NCBI RefSeq assembly: GCF_020026925.1
Contig: NZ_JAIQDW010000023.1
Coordinates: 1 to 61,848 of the forward strand
Direction of reading: 5' to 3'
DNA from: Flavobacterium hibisci
GTDB lineage: Bacteria > Bacteroidota > Bacteroidia > Flavobacteriales > Flavobacteriaceae
DNA length: 61,848 nt
Shown piece after piece: positions 35,450-44,666 of the stretch. Each line of letters begins with the position of its first letter. Within the stretch, counting starts at the first letter, position 1. The position numbers and the translations under genes were made by a program. A model generated the notes under the pieces. That model worked only from the letters and a program-made list of their open reading frames with translations. It was not told the origin of the DNA and ran no database searches.

Positions 35450-36283
35450 TTAGCTAACTAGTTTTTGATTGTATGATTTATTAAAGGACAAATGATATTT
35501 TTCTTTTAATAATCTTGGAAAATAATTTCGTCCTGATAAACCAGCTCCTGAGAATATTTCAAGAACATTAAAGTTCGAAACTCTTTTTAGCTCTACTATT
35601 TGTCTGTTTGCCAATGATAAAATTGGCTGTATATTTTTTCTATATCCATAAGTATGCTGGTCAAGTTCGATTTGAAGGATATTTTCTAAAATTCGATATT
35701 TCAAGAGGTTCTTAACGATTCCTTTTTGAGGAAGAGCATTGAACTCTTTAATTTTTTCAGTAACTTTTGAATTTTGCTGACCCACATAGATATAATTTCC
35801 AGACTTGCTTACAAATCTGTTTTTTAAATCTAAAAATAATTTGCTGTTTTCAGATACTGCTGCATGATAGGTATTATTACAAATCATAGCAAACTGTATA
35901 TGTTTATACCCTTCAAAATACAAAACACTATTAATATTAGAAGTATTTCGTATGATACCTGTTTGATTCGGTTTTATTGTTTTTCTTTCGCCGTTAATCC
36001 CGAAGCTATGTGTGACATTACCTTCAAAACAATACGTAAACAGAATTGGTGAATTAGCAAATGACTCCATACTCAATTCAATATCTTCATTAAAAACAAT
36101 ATCAAACTGAATGTATGAAATTTGTTTATTAAGCGTAATACCACTTATAGTTCCGTTTGCATTTTTGGACTTGACTTTTAAGTTGTACTGATTGTTTTCT
36201 AAAGTCAAAGTTCCATTAAGACTATCTTTAAGATCGTTAAAAATGGTATTAATTCCGCCTGTATTTAAGTAAAGTTTTTTCAT
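35450..36283 (-). CDS. AraC-family-like regulator with shortened DNA-binding domain
   Basis: 277 aa. The N-terminal half resembles a cupin-type sensor with beta strands (LTLENNQYNLKVKSKN, FEGNVTHSFGI). The only helix-turn-helix-like part is the C-terminal LEIFSGAGLSGRNYFPRLLKEKYHLS (about 243-268), resembling the first HTH of AraC proteins; the second HTH is missing because the protein ends about 10 residues later. Either the protein is truncated or it binds DNA as a single-HTH dimer. Lies convergent to SemiSWEET. The call is tentative. Confidence 0.55.
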   Translation of the reverse strand: MKKLYLNTGGINTIFNDLKDSLNGTLTLENNQYNLKVKSKNANGTISGITLNKQISYIQFDIVFNEDIELSMESFANSPILFTYCFEGNVTHSFGINGERKTIKPNQTGIIRNTSNINSVLYFEGYKHIQFAMICNNTYHAAVSENSKLFLDLKNRFVSKSGNYIYVGQQNSKVTEKIKEFNALPQKGIVKNLLKYRILENILQIELDQHTYGYRKNIQPILSLANRQIVELKRVSNFNVLEIFSGAGLSGRNYFPRLLKEKYHLSFNKSYNQKLVS

Positions 36284-36449
36284 TTGATAATAATTAAAAG
36301 TTCAAATAATTAAGTGTTCAAATTTTTAACTATTACATAATCATCTTCTTTTGAACAATTCAAATTTCGTACTACTACACACATTTAGTGTTATATAATT
36401 TTTCGTACAACTTTCATAATTAATACTTTATAAAAATTCCGTAAAAAAC

Positions 36450-36492
36450 AAAAACAGCTGCTCCAGACACCATGTCCGAAACAGCTGTTTTT
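36450..36492. terminator. Terminator of the 36546 gene
   Basis: AACAGCTG and CAGCTGTT flank a roughly 21-nt loop with T-rich outer ends on both strands; it lies just downstream of the minus-strand gene that ends at 36546. Confidence 0.7.
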
Positions 36493-36545
36493 TCAGCAAA
36501 ATAAAAAAATCCTTAACCTATTTATCTATAAATCTAAAATTCCTT

Positions 36546-36887
36546 TTAAGTGAGCTTTTGTATATCGGCATTTGCCGAATAATTTTTTTCTGGTATGTCT
36601 TTAAAAAATTCAGCCGCTTCTAAATCTCCAGAAGGTCCATATCCTAATAAATAAGTTCCTTTTTTTTCATCACCTGTTTCTATAACATATAAGATAGACA
36701 TATCTTCAGGATTACTCATTCCTTCGTAGCGGTGATGGGCAACAATAAAAATCTCTTCAGGCTGATAAGCATATTTCGATTCGGTTTCTACAAGGGCTCC
36801 GTCCTGAAATAAAAAATTACAGCAATATCCTTTTTTCTGATATTCATCAAGGTATTCTAATTCGTGTTTTGAAAGTTCGTTCTTCAT
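36546..36887 (-). CDS. Small conserved hypothetical protein
   Basis: 113 aa from Met at 36887 (MKNELSKHELEYLDE); the 13-residue upstream extension is AT-rich and not family-like. Contains the segment YQPEEIFIVAHHRYEGMSNPEDMSILYVIET, which resembles small Bacteroidota proteins often mislabelled phosphoribosylpyrophosphate synthetase. No membrane segment. The function is unknown. Sits between the AraC-like gene and the multi-PAS kinase, divergent from the latter. Confidence 0.72.
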   Translation of the reverse strand: MKNELSKHELEYLDEYQKKGYCCNFLFQDGALVETESKYAYQPEEIFIVAHHRYEGMSNPEDMSILYVIETGDEKKGTYLLGYGPSGDLEAAEFFKDIPEKNYSANADIQKLT

Positions 36888-37122
36888 GACAATTTGGATT
36901 ATTTGATTTATTTTAAAGTTTCCCAAACCTTACTTAGCAAAGTTCATCCTTTTAAAACCCACGTTTTAACTCAAAAAATTTTTTTTTTGTCTCATTCAGA
37001 TCATCTGTGAAAATTGAAAAAAACAGCATTTTAAAAGCTTGATTATTTAAGAATTTATTTATAAATCACTACATTTATTGACTCTAAGCATCATCTCTTT
37101 TTTTTATAATATTCAATTAAAA

Positions 37123-40100
37123 ATGATTCATACAAATCAGGATTTCCTGGCAAAAGGCGGGGAAATGGGAGAATTAACAAGGACTAAAGACTGGAGTAAA
37201 ACTTTAGTTGGTCCTGTTGAGACATGGCCGCAAAGTCTAAAAACCATACTTGGCACACTTTTAAATTCTAAATTCCCTATGTTTTTATTCTGGGGACCTG
37301 AACATATTTGTTTTTATAACGATGCCTATCGGCCAAGTCTGGGAAACGATGGGAAACACCCTTTTATTTTAGGTGAAAAAGGAGCTGATTTCTGGCCTGA
37401 AATCTGGGATTTCATAAAACCTCTCATTGACCAGGTGCTCATAAATGGAGAAGCAACCTGGCATGAAGATCAATTGCTGCCCATTTACAGAAACGGAAAA
37501 ATGGAAGATGTGTACTGGACTTTCAGTTACAGCCCGGTAAACGACGAAGCAGGTAAACCGGCAGGTGTTTTAGTCATTTGCAATGAAACAACAGACAAGG
37601 TCAATCTGGTCAAAAAATTAGAGGAAAGCAACAAACGGTATCTTAATAACATTCTTCAGACACCAAATGCAATGTGTATTTTTAGAGGCACCGACTATAT
37701 TGTTGAAATAGCCAATGAACGTATGCTGGAAATTTGGGAAAGAAAGGAACATGAAGTCATAAACAGACCTATTTTTGAGGCACTTCCGGAAGCTACAGGT
37801 CAGGGACTGGAGGCTATTTTAAACAACGTATATACAAATGGTGAAACTTTCAGGGACTATGAACTTCCGGTACGATTGACAAGAAATGGTAAGATTGAAA
37901 ACACTTTTATAAATGTTGTTTATGAACCTTTAAAAGAGCCTGACGGAACAATCTCAGGAATTGTAGCCATTGCAAACGATGTTACTACGCAGGTTTTTGC
38001 CCGAAACAAAGTAGAAGAAAGTGAAAAAAAATTCAGGAATACTATAGAACAGGTTCCTGTTGGAATCGCAATTTTAAAAGGTGCCGATTTAATCGTAGAA
38101 ACAGCAAACGACACCTACCTTAAGATTATTGATAAAAGCAAGGATGAAATTCTGGACAAGCCGCTTTTTGAAGCAGTACCGGAAGCAAGAAAAACAGTTT
38201 ATCCTTTACTTTCAAAAGTTTATAACGATGGAACACCTTATTATACGGATGAACTTGCGGTAACTTTAAACCGTCATGGCAAGGAAGAATTAGGTTATTT
38301 TAATTTGGTTTTCTATCCTTTAAGGGAAGAAAATGATCAGATTACCGGCGTTATTACTGTTTGCTATGAAGTAACAGAAGCTGTAAAATCACGTCATCTT
38401 TTGGCAGAAAGTGAAAAAGCATTCCGGAAATTTGTAATGGAATCACCGCTAGCCATGACGATCTTCAGGGGGAAAAACCATGTCATTGAAATAGCAAATG
38501 ATGCAATGATGGAAAAAATCTGGCAAAGAAAGACAGATGAAACAATTGGGAAACCTGTTCTGGAGGTATTCCCTGAACTATTGGATCAAAAATATCCCGA
38601 ACTCTTAAATGATGTCCTTTCTAAAGGAATAACAATTCGTGAAAATGAATCAATAGCTTACATTCAACAGAAAGAAAAACTGGAAAAATTTTATCTGGAT
38701 TATCAATATACTCCTCTTTTTGAAGAAAATGGGACTGTAAACGGCATAATGATTACTGTTTATGATGTGACAAATAAGGTAGAAGCCCGCAAAAAAGTAG
38801 AAGTCGCCGAGCAAAGAACAAGACTGGCTATTGAAATTGCGGAAATTGCCACCTGGGATTTAGATTTTTTAACTGACAACATTATTTATTCTGAAAATTT
38901 ACCGCAAATCTTCGGGCAGGAAAAAGGCAGCATCATAACACGCCAAAAAATTAAAAGACAGATACATAAAGACGATCTCCCTGTTTTGAAAAAAGCATTC
39001 GGACTTGCACTTCAGACAGGTATTTATAAATATGAGTGCAGGATCATCAAACCAGACGCTGAAGTATGCTGGATCAGAGTTCATGGTAAACTCTTTTTTG
39101 ATGAAAATAAAAATATTACTAAAATGCTCGGAACTGTTTTAGACATTACCGATGAAAAAAACAGCCATCAAACTTTAATGAAAAGTGAGGAAAAATTCAG
39201 ACTTCTTGCAGATTCTATGCCTCAGCACATATGGACCAGCGACCCATTGGGCAACGTGAATTACTTTAATGAATCTGTTTATAAATACACGGGATTATTG
39301 ATAGATGATTTAAAAGAACAGGGATGGATTCAAATTGTACATCCTGATGACCAGAAAGAAAATATCAATAGCTGGATGGAGGCTGTAAAAACCGGTAACG
39401 ACTTTTTGTTCGAACACCGTTTCAGACGTTATGACGGTGAATACAGATGGCAGTTAAGCCGGGCAATAGCTCAGAAAGATGAATATGGAAATATACAAAT
39501 GTGGGTAGGCACCAGTACAGATATTCAGGATCAGAAAAACTTTACGGACAAACTTGAAAGAGAAGTTTCTGAACGTACCGCACAATTGGAGCTTAAAAAC
39601 AGGGATCTTATTAATATGAATATCGAACTGCAGTCATTTGCTTATATCTCAAGTCATGATTTACAGGAACCGCTTCGAAAAATTCAGACTTTTGCCAGCC
39701 GCTTGTCTGACCTTGACGAACAGAACATTTCGGCAAAAGCCAAAACATACTTAGGCAGGATTGAAGTTTCTGCGAAAAGAATGCAGACTTTAATTCAGGA
39801 TTTGCTCATGTATTCCAGAACTAATTCGGCTGAGAGGGTATTTGTAAAAGCTAATTTGGATGAAATTGCCGAAGAAGTGCATAGCGATTTTTATGAGCGT
39901 ATTGAGGAAAAAAAAGCTATTGTGAATTTTCATCCTTTGGGTGAAGCTACTATTATTACATTTCAATTCAGACAATTATTACACAATCTGATTGGAAATG
40001 CGCTTAAATTTTCCAGAAATGGGATTGCTCCTGTTATAGAAATTAAAGCAGACAGAATTATGGGAAGTAAAATAAATATGCAGGTCGATTTTCCTGATAA

Positions 40101-40329
40101 AATGTATTACCATCTTCAGATATCTGACAATGGAATTGGTTTCGAGCCGGAATACAAAAACCGCATTTTCGAAGTTTTTCAACGTCTAAATACTGAAAGT
40201 GAATTTGCCGGAACCGGAATTGGATTGGCAATAGTAAAAAAAATTGTAGAAAACCATAAAGGAATCATCACTGCTAATGGCGAAAAAGACAAAGGCGCTG
40301 CTTTCGATATTTATTTACCAGAGTTATAA
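37123..40329 (+). CDS. Multi-PAS cytosolic histidine kinase
   Basis: 1068 aa from ATG at 37123 (MIHTNQDFLAKGGEMG). No membrane helix. About six PAS domains in a row (roughly 50-170, 185-300, 310-430, 440-555, 560-690, 690-815), several sharing an IVEIANERMLEIW-like start, so they arose by duplication. HisKA has His845 in SSHDLQEPLRK, and HATPase_c ends the protein (LIGNALKFSRNG, DNGIGFEP, GTGIGLAI). PAS domains may sense redox, light or ligands. Convergent, 6 bases away, with a single-domain receiver that is its likely partner. Confidence 0.95.
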   Translation: MIHTNQDFLAKGGEMGELTRTKDWSKTLVGPVETWPQSLKTILGTLLNSKFPMFLFWGPEHICFYNDAYRPSLGNDGKHPFILGEKGADFWPEIWDFIKPLIDQVLINGEATWHEDQLLPIYRNGKMEDVYWTFSYSPVNDEAGKPAGVLVICNETTDKVNLVKKLEESNKRYLNNILQTPNAMCIFRGTDYIVEIANERMLEIWERKEHEVINRPIFEALPEATGQGLEAILNNVYTNGETFRDYELPVRLTRNGKIENTFINVVYEPLKEPDGTISGIVAIANDVTTQVFARNKVEESEKKFRNTIEQVPVGIAILKGADLIVETANDTYLKIIDKSKDEILDKPLFEAVPEARKTVYPLLSKVYNDGTPYYTDELAVTLNRHGKEELGYFNLVFYPLREENDQITGVITVCYEVTEAVKSRHLLAESEKAFRKFVMESPLAMTIFRGKNHVIEIANDAMMEKIWQRKTDETIGKPVLEVFPELLDQKYPELLNDVLSKGITIRENESIAYIQQKEKLEKFYLDYQYTPLFEENGTVNGIMITVYDVTNKVEARKKVEVAEQRTRLAIEIAEIATWDLDFLTDNIIYSENLPQIFGQEKGSIITRQKIKRQIHKDDLPVLKKAFGLALQTGIYKYECRIIKPDAEVCWIRVHGKLFFDENKNITKMLGTVLDITDEKNSHQTLMKSEEKFRLLADSMPQHIWTSDPLGNVNYFNESVYKYTGLLIDDLKEQGWIQIVHPDDQKENINSWMEAVKTGNDFLFEHRFRRYDGEYRWQLSRAIAQKDEYGNIQMWVGTSTDIQDQKNFTDKLEREVSERTAQLELKNRDLINMNIELQSFAYISSHDLQEPLRKIQTFASRLSDLDEQNISAKAKTYLGRIEVSAKRMQTLIQDLLMYSRTNSAERVFVKANLDEIAEEVHSDFYERIEEKKAIVNFHPLGEATIITFQFRQLLHNLIGNALKFSRNGIAPVIEIKADRIMGSKINMQVDFPDKMYYHLQISDNGIGFEPEYKNRIFEVFQRLNTESEFAGTGIGLAIVKKIVENHKGIITANGEKDKGAAFDIYLPEL

Positions 40330-40335
40330 AAGACT

Positions 40336-40767
40336 TTATGATTTATAAACAAAATTACTTATTGTCGGAACAAAATTTTCCCAGTCTATTTCCAATGCAT
40401 GATTAATTGATTTCACAATATCTTTCATCAGTACAGGCTTGGTTATAAATAAATTGGCTCCCAGAACACGGCATTTTTCAATAATTCCGGGCTCATTTGA
40501 AGTAGAAAAAATAATAATAGGGATATTTATTTTGAAATCACTGTTCCGCAGTTCGGACAAAACATCAAAACCGTTTTTCCCTGGCATGTTCAAATCTAAA
40601 AACACAATACTTGGGACTGGCGGCGGATTATAAATTGCACTTAGCAATTTTTCGCCTCCAGTATAAGTTTGTAATATTATTTTTTTTTGTAATGATTCCA
40701 CAGCGTCTGCAAAAATACTTAAATCATCCTCGTCATCATCTGTATAGAATATAATCATATCATTCAT
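40336..40767 (-). CDS. Rcp1-type single-domain response regulator
   Basis: 143 aa. Receiver with Asp58 in IVFLDLNMPGKNG, the DDDEDD acidic start and ITKPV with Lys. The sequence resembles Rcp1-type regulators that pair with phytochrome-like PAS kinases. Convergent with the multi-PAS kinase gene, 6 bases between stops, so it most likely serves as its phospho-acceptor. Confidence 0.93.
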   Translation of the reverse strand: MNDMIIFYTDDDEDDLSIFADAVESLQKKIILQTYTGGEKLLSAIYNPPPVPSIVFLDLNMPGKNGFDVLSELRNSDFKINIPIIIFSTSNEPGIIEKCRVLGANLFITKPVLMKDIVKSINHALEIDWENFVPTISNFVYKS

Positions 40768-40956
40768 AAGTATCCTTGAAAAAAATTCGACTTCAAAGAT
40801 AGAGAAATAAATAGAATTATCAATAAATTCTTAATTTCTAAAAAATTAAAAATAGAAATATCATAATCCTAAAAATGAATTATATAACTATTAAAAAAGA
40901 GAAAATTCTGATCTTTATTTTAACATATATTTTAAATCAACATTAAAAATAAAGTC

Positions 40957-41457
40957 ATGGGAGATCAAAAAGACCTTAAAAATACCTCTGCAGCTGAAAA
41001 AATAAAAGATTTAGCCGAAGACATTAAAACTTGTATGCTTTGTACCTACAAAGACGGAAAATTACAATCACGACCAATGTCATTTCAGGAAATTGATGAA
41101 GATGGAAATATTTTTTTCTTATCCGATAAAAATAGTAATAAGAATGCCGAAATTAATGAAAATTCAAAAGTTGAATTAGTATTTGCCCAACCGCACGATA
41201 AATTTCTTTTTCTTCACGGCAACGCTTCTATTTCTTACGACAGAAAAAGAATTAAAGAATTATGGAATCCGATTATTAAAGTCTGGATGACCGGCGGTGA
41301 AGACGATCCTAACCTTAGTATCATAAAATTTGTTCCTGAAGACGGCTATTACTGGAACAACAAACACGGTAAAATGGTCGCAATTGCTAAAATGACAGTT
41401 GCTTTTGTTACAGGAAAAACTATGGATGACGGAATTGAAGGCAATCTTGAATTGTGA
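40957..41457 (+). CDS. Pyridoxamine 5'-phosphate oxidase-fold general stress protein
   Basis: 166 aa, split-barrel flavin-binding fold. Family motifs: LCTYKDGKLQSRPMSFQEIDEDGNIFFLSD near the start and the NAEINENSKVELVFAQP stretch. Similar to GSP26-type stress proteins, which bind FMN or F420-like cofactors. Starts at ATG 40957. The gene lies in the stress-related block next to DUF72, Nei and ferritin-like genes. Confidence 0.9.
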   Translation: MGDQKDLKNTSAAEKIKDLAEDIKTCMLCTYKDGKLQSRPMSFQEIDEDGNIFFLSDKNSNKNAEINENSKVELVFAQPHDKFLFLHGNASISYDRKRIKELWNPIIKVWMTGGEDDPNLSIIKFVPEDGYYWNNKHGKMVAIAKMTVAFVTGKTMDDGIEGNLEL

Positions 41458-41465
41458 AATTTTTT

Positions 41466-41502
41466 AAAAAGTGGCAATTGAATTGATTGCCGCTTTTTTT
41501 TA
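41466..41502. terminator. Terminator between PNPOx gene and DUF72 gene
   Basis: AAGTGGCAAT pairs with ATTGCCGCTT around a short AT loop, one G-T pair; T-run follows on the plus strand. It overlaps the last codon of the convergent gene at 41500. Confidence 0.75.
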
Positions 41503-42207
41503 TATTTTTTTGAATTCCAAAGCATTTAAGATTCCTTCTGTACTGGCTGTATTATTAAAATATACAAAGGCATTTTTGTGTTCTAGTATATTTTTTACAT
41601 GATGTAATTCGGCCGAAGAATAACCCGAATAAAAAAGCTTTGTATTACCATGAAACCTGATATAAATTAAAGGAAATTCAGTAAAAATAGTCTGTGGAAG
41701 ATTTGGATAACTAACGCTGCAGAAGGTAATGTTATTTTCCAGAAAGGTTTCCCAGACATCGTCATTCCACCAGCTTTCATGCCTGAATTCAATAACATTT
41801 TTAAACTCCGGATCTAAATTGGCTATTATATTTTTAAGTCTTTCAGTGTTATAGTGATATCCTGGTGGAAACTGAAACAAAATACAGCCTAATTTTTCTT
41901 TCAACCCATTTTTTGAAACAGTATAAAAATCTTCAATAAGTTTTTTACAGTTTTCAAACTTTCTAGTATGTGTAATTTCTTTGGGAGCTTTAACAGAAAA
42001 TATAAAGTTTCCAGGCGCTTTTTTATACCAATTTTCAAAAATCTTTATTGTTGGGAATTTATAAAAACTGCCATTAAATTCATATGTATCAAAATGTTCA
42101 CAATAGTATTCAAACCATTTAGATACCGGAAGATTTTCAGGGTAAAAAATGCCTTTCCAAAAACTGTTATTAAAACTGGAACAGCCTATTAAAACTTCAT
42201 CTTTCAT
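41500..42207 (-). CDS. DUF72 domain protein
   Basis: 235 aa. DUF72 TIM-barrel-like fold: IGCSSFNNSFWKGIFYP at the start (the G[CT]SS-W motif), FDTYEFNGSFYKFP and the KAPKEITHTRKF segment. I choose the start at 42207 because it overlaps the stop of the nei-like gene in an ATGA junction; the frame also extends to 42225. The family is of unknown function but is often found beside DNA-repair genes, as here with Nei. No signal peptide. Confidence 0.9.
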   Translation of the reverse strand: MKDEVLIGCSSFNNSFWKGIFYPENLPVSKWFEYYCEHFDTYEFNGSFYKFPTIKIFENWYKKAPGNFIFSVKAPKEITHTRKFENCKKLIEDFYTVSKNGLKEKLGCILFQFPPGYHYNTERLKNIIANLDPEFKNVIEFRHESWWNDDVWETFLENNITFCSVSYPNLPQTIFTEFPLIYIRFHGNTKLFYSGYSSAELHHVKNILEHKNAFVYFNNTASTEGILNALEFKKI

Positions 42208-42935
42208 TGATGTAATTTTTGACAATTAGTACAAAAGAAACTTCTTCTTTTTTTAGTGCCGGTGTATTTCTTTATCAGCGGAAGATCACAGCGAATACAA
42301 GTCTTTTTTGTGTGGGCAAGCCAGTGTTTTTTTAGTTCATGATTTTTCTTCCATTCGAGGAACTGAAAACTATAGATAACACTTTCATCAATAAGGCTTT
42401 GAATATCCCTTTTCGGAATTTGACCAACCACAGATTCCGGGTGGATTTTACATCTGTACAAAACCTCGTTTTTGATGATGTTCCCTACTCCTGAAAATAT
42501 ATTTTGTTCCAGCAAAGCATCACAAATCATCTGTTTCGGAATCTTATCCAGACTACGTTTTGCTTTTTCGGGATTCCAGTTTTCATTCATTACATCTTCT
42601 TCCCACTTATAATAAAGGTTGATGTCTCCTTCCAAAATTTTAACAGAACAGGTGTAGAAATTGATTTCACCATCGGCAAAAACCAAGCGTAGTCTTGGCA
42701 CTGTTTCTTTTCTTTCATTAATCCTGTAAGTTCCAAACATCAGCATATGTATTTTGATGGCAAAGTCATCAAAACAAATCAAAAAATGTTTGCCCCAGGT
42801 TTTAAATTCCTGAATCGTTTTGTTCTTTAACCTCATAATGTCAATACTGCTATTGCCGGAAACATCAATGATTTTTTGTTCCGAAAATTGCTGTACTGCC
42901 TCTTTTAATATCACTATAGATGGACCTTCCGGCAT
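42204..42935 (-). CDS. Fpg/Nei family DNA glycosylase (endonuclease VIII-like)
   Basis: 243 aa. The N-terminus begins MPEGPS, with catalytic Pro2 and Glu3 of the Fpg/Nei family. The middle contains the H2TH segment (GVGNIIKNEVLYRCKIHPES) and the end a four-Cys zinc finger (CIRCDLPL...CTNCQ) with HTKKTC. It should remove oxidised bases from DNA and cut the backbone. Coupled to the downstream DUF72 gene by an ATGA overlap. Confidence 0.93.
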   Translation of the reverse strand: MPEGPSIVILKEAVQQFSEQKIIDVSGNSSIDIMRLKNKTIQEFKTWGKHFLICFDDFAIKIHMLMFGTYRINERKETVPRLRLVFADGEINFYTCSVKILEGDINLYYKWEEDVMNENWNPEKAKRSLDKIPKQMICDALLEQNIFSGVGNIIKNEVLYRCKIHPESVVGQIPKRDIQSLIDESVIYSFQFLEWKKNHELKKHWLAHTKKTCIRCDLPLIKKYTGTKKRRSFFCTNCQKLHQ

Positions 42936-42954
42936 GATTCATTTATTTTAAACT

Positions 42955-42983
42955 AAAAAAGCACAGCAGGACTGCGCTTTTTT
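42955..42983. terminator. Terminator of the DUF892 gene
   Basis: AAAAAGC-CAG pairs with CTG-GCTTTTT with one mismatch around a short loop, just downstream of the minus-strand gene ending at 42997. Confidence 0.6.
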
Positions 42984-42996
42984 AATAATTTTGAAA

Positions 42997-43572
42997 TTAC
43001 TCCAATTCTGCTGCTTCAACATTTATTGTATTAACAGCAACTTCAGTAAGTTTTTTGTCTGCCCCTTTCTCTTCATCAAGCGTTTGCTCTAACAGGGCTG
43101 CAGCTTCTTCAAATCCTAATGTTTCTGCGAATTGTCTTAGTGTTCCGTAAGTAGCAATTTCGTAATGTTCAATCTTCTGATTTGCTGCAATTATTCCGGC
43201 ATCACGTACAACACCCGATTCTGTTTCTTCAATAATTCCTTTTCCCTCTTCAATTAAGCCTTCCATAGCATCGCATTTTTTTGCAGTTGCTTTTTTACCT
43301 ATTAACTCAAAGACTTGTTCCAGACGAATAACATGTTCTTCTGTTTCGGTAAGATGAGAATTTAATGCTTCGATTAAATCAGCTGAAGTAGCATTTTTTG
43401 CCATTGTTGGAAGCGCTTTAGTCAAGGCCTTTTCTGCCCAGTAAATATCTTTCAGACTATCTTCAAACAATTCTGTTAATCCCGATGCAGCATTTGACTT
43501 TGCTTTTACTTCTCCGCTTTTTTTAGCTTCCTGCTTAGTTGACGTTTGTTTTTTATTATCTGTAGTTTTCAT
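42997..43572 (-). CDS. DUF892 (YciE/YciF) ferritin-like protein
   Basis: 191 aa from Met at 43572 (MKTTDNKKQTSTK). A low-complexity Lys/Ser-rich N-terminus (about 1-30) precedes a four-helix ferritin-like domain with the LKDIYWAEKALTKALP start and the E...EH pattern (ETEEHVIRLEQVFELIG), then ENQKIEHYEIATYGTLRQ. Such proteins are induced under stress in enterobacteria. Monocistronic with its own terminator. Confidence 0.92.
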   Translation of the reverse strand: MKTTDNKKQTSTKQEAKKSGEVKAKSNAASGLTELFEDSLKDIYWAEKALTKALPTMAKNATSADLIEALNSHLTETEEHVIRLEQVFELIGKKATAKKCDAMEGLIEEGKGIIEETESGVVRDAGIIAANQKIEHYEIATYGTLRQFAETLGFEEAAALLEQTLDEEKGADKKLTEVAVNTINVEAAELE

Positions 43573-43727
43573 AATTATATCTATTTTCAATTATTAATAT
43601 TCTCAAAATTAACCTATTAAATTATCAAGGAGCTTATATGATTTAGATTCAAAGTTTCAAGATGAACACCTGTATATTATGAAACGAGACAGGCAAATCC
43701 TGTAAGGGTTGCCCTAGAAATGATAGA

Positions 43728-43735
43728 TAAATTTG
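43728..43735 (+). promoter_or_regulatory. -7 box upstream of the 43763 gene
   Basis: TAAATTTG fits TAnnTTTG and ends 27 bases before the ATG. Confidence 0.45.
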
Positions 43736-43762
43736 TAATATCAATTTATTAAAACAAATATC

Positions 43763-44089
43763 ATGAAAACACATATCACATATCATACTAACCAATACAA
43801 CGATTACGAAAACGCGCAATTTTACTTTCAACAAAAATTTCAGGGAGGCTTTTTAGATCCTGAAGCTGCTTTGCTAATCGAAAAAGCGATTGATAAACTG
43901 CTGAAAAAGGATAACATACTTAGAAATGAGAACATCCCAAATGACGGAAGCATCAGTGAAGAAGAATATGTAAAAAAACATCAGGAAGATGATAATTATT
44001 ACAAACCTGAAACAACAGAAAAGGAGGAAGAAGGTATACAAAACGACGAAAACCTGGATTATGATCAGTTTGAGCAACGAAATGAATAA
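43763..44089 (+). CDS. Small acidic-tailed hypothetical protein
   Basis: 108 aa, soluble. The first 50 residues (TYHTNQYNDYENAQFYFQQKF...) look folded; the last 50 are rich in Glu, Asp and Asn (EEEYVKKHQEDDNYYKPETTEKEEEG) and likely disordered. No recognised family. Co-oriented with the next acidic gene after 42 bases. Confidence 0.6.
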   Translation: MKTHITYHTNQYNDYENAQFYFQQKFQGGFLDPEAALLIEKAIDKLLKKDNILRNENIPNDGSISEEEYVKKHQEDDNYYKPETTEKEEEGIQNDENLDYDQFEQRNE

Positions 44090-44131
44090 TCATAAGGCTG
44101 AATAATTTAATAACACCATAAGACTACCATT

Positions 44132-44608
44132 ATGAGCACTATAGATCAAAATAATACAGATAAAAATATCCTTATGAATGAGGAACTGTATCAGAACAAT
44201 GAACAGAAGCAGACAAACAGAGAAATCGCCGAACAGGGATTTACAGTTCGAAATGGTCATGACCCGAATAAACCAAATCCGGATGAACGAATCACAAATG
44301 ATGAAGACGATTTAGACGACTTAAATGATGATTTTCATCCGGACAGAGATTTGGAAGGCGACGACAATTTAGATGACATGGATGAAGAAATCGATCTTGA
44401 CGGCGATGAAAAAGTAGTTAATGACGAGTTTGACAATCCTTCTGATGCATTCGAAAATACATTTAATGAAACAGAAGAAGATCTGGAAGATATCGATCAG
44501 GATGAAGAAGAAATTGAAGAAGAGGATAATTACGAATACCAGGAAGATGATATTCAGGAAGAAGAAAATGAAGAAAATTATCCTGCAAATGACCCAAGAA
44601 AATTCTAG
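44132..44608 (+). CDS. Extremely acidic, probably disordered protein
   Basis: 158 aa. Almost the whole C-terminal two thirds is Asp/Glu, for example DDLDDLNDDFHPDRDLEGDD and later EEEEE-rich stretches. No membrane helix, signal or domain. Such polyanionic proteins may bind metal ions, nucleic-acid-binding proteins or act as buffers. It lies beside a ferritin-like gene in the stress block. A start at the ATG at 44132 is assumed because the frame has no alternative nearby; codon use looks normal, so the acidic run is not an assembly artefact. Confidence 0.65.
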   Translation: MSTIDQNNTDKNILMNEELYQNNEQKQTNREIAEQGFTVRNGHDPNKPNPDERITNDEDDLDDLNDDFHPDRDLEGDDNLDDMDEEIDLDGDEKVVNDEFDNPSDAFENTFNETEEDLEDIDQDEEEIEEEDNYEYQEDDIQEEENEENYPANDPRKF

Positions 44609-44630
44609 ACATTTAGAAAAATAGCACACT

Positions 44631-44660
44631 AAAAACCGTTAGAAATCTAACGGTTTTTTA
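44631..44660. terminator. Bidirectional terminator
   Basis: AAAAACCGTTAG pairs with CTAACGGTTTTT around AAAT; it separates two convergent genes. Confidence 0.9.
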
Positions 44661-44666
44661 TAGCAG

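Noticed and set aside
44369..44629. Phe/Ile-rich frame on the minus strand
   Set aside because: It is the mirror of the acidic Asp/Glu codons on the plus strand.
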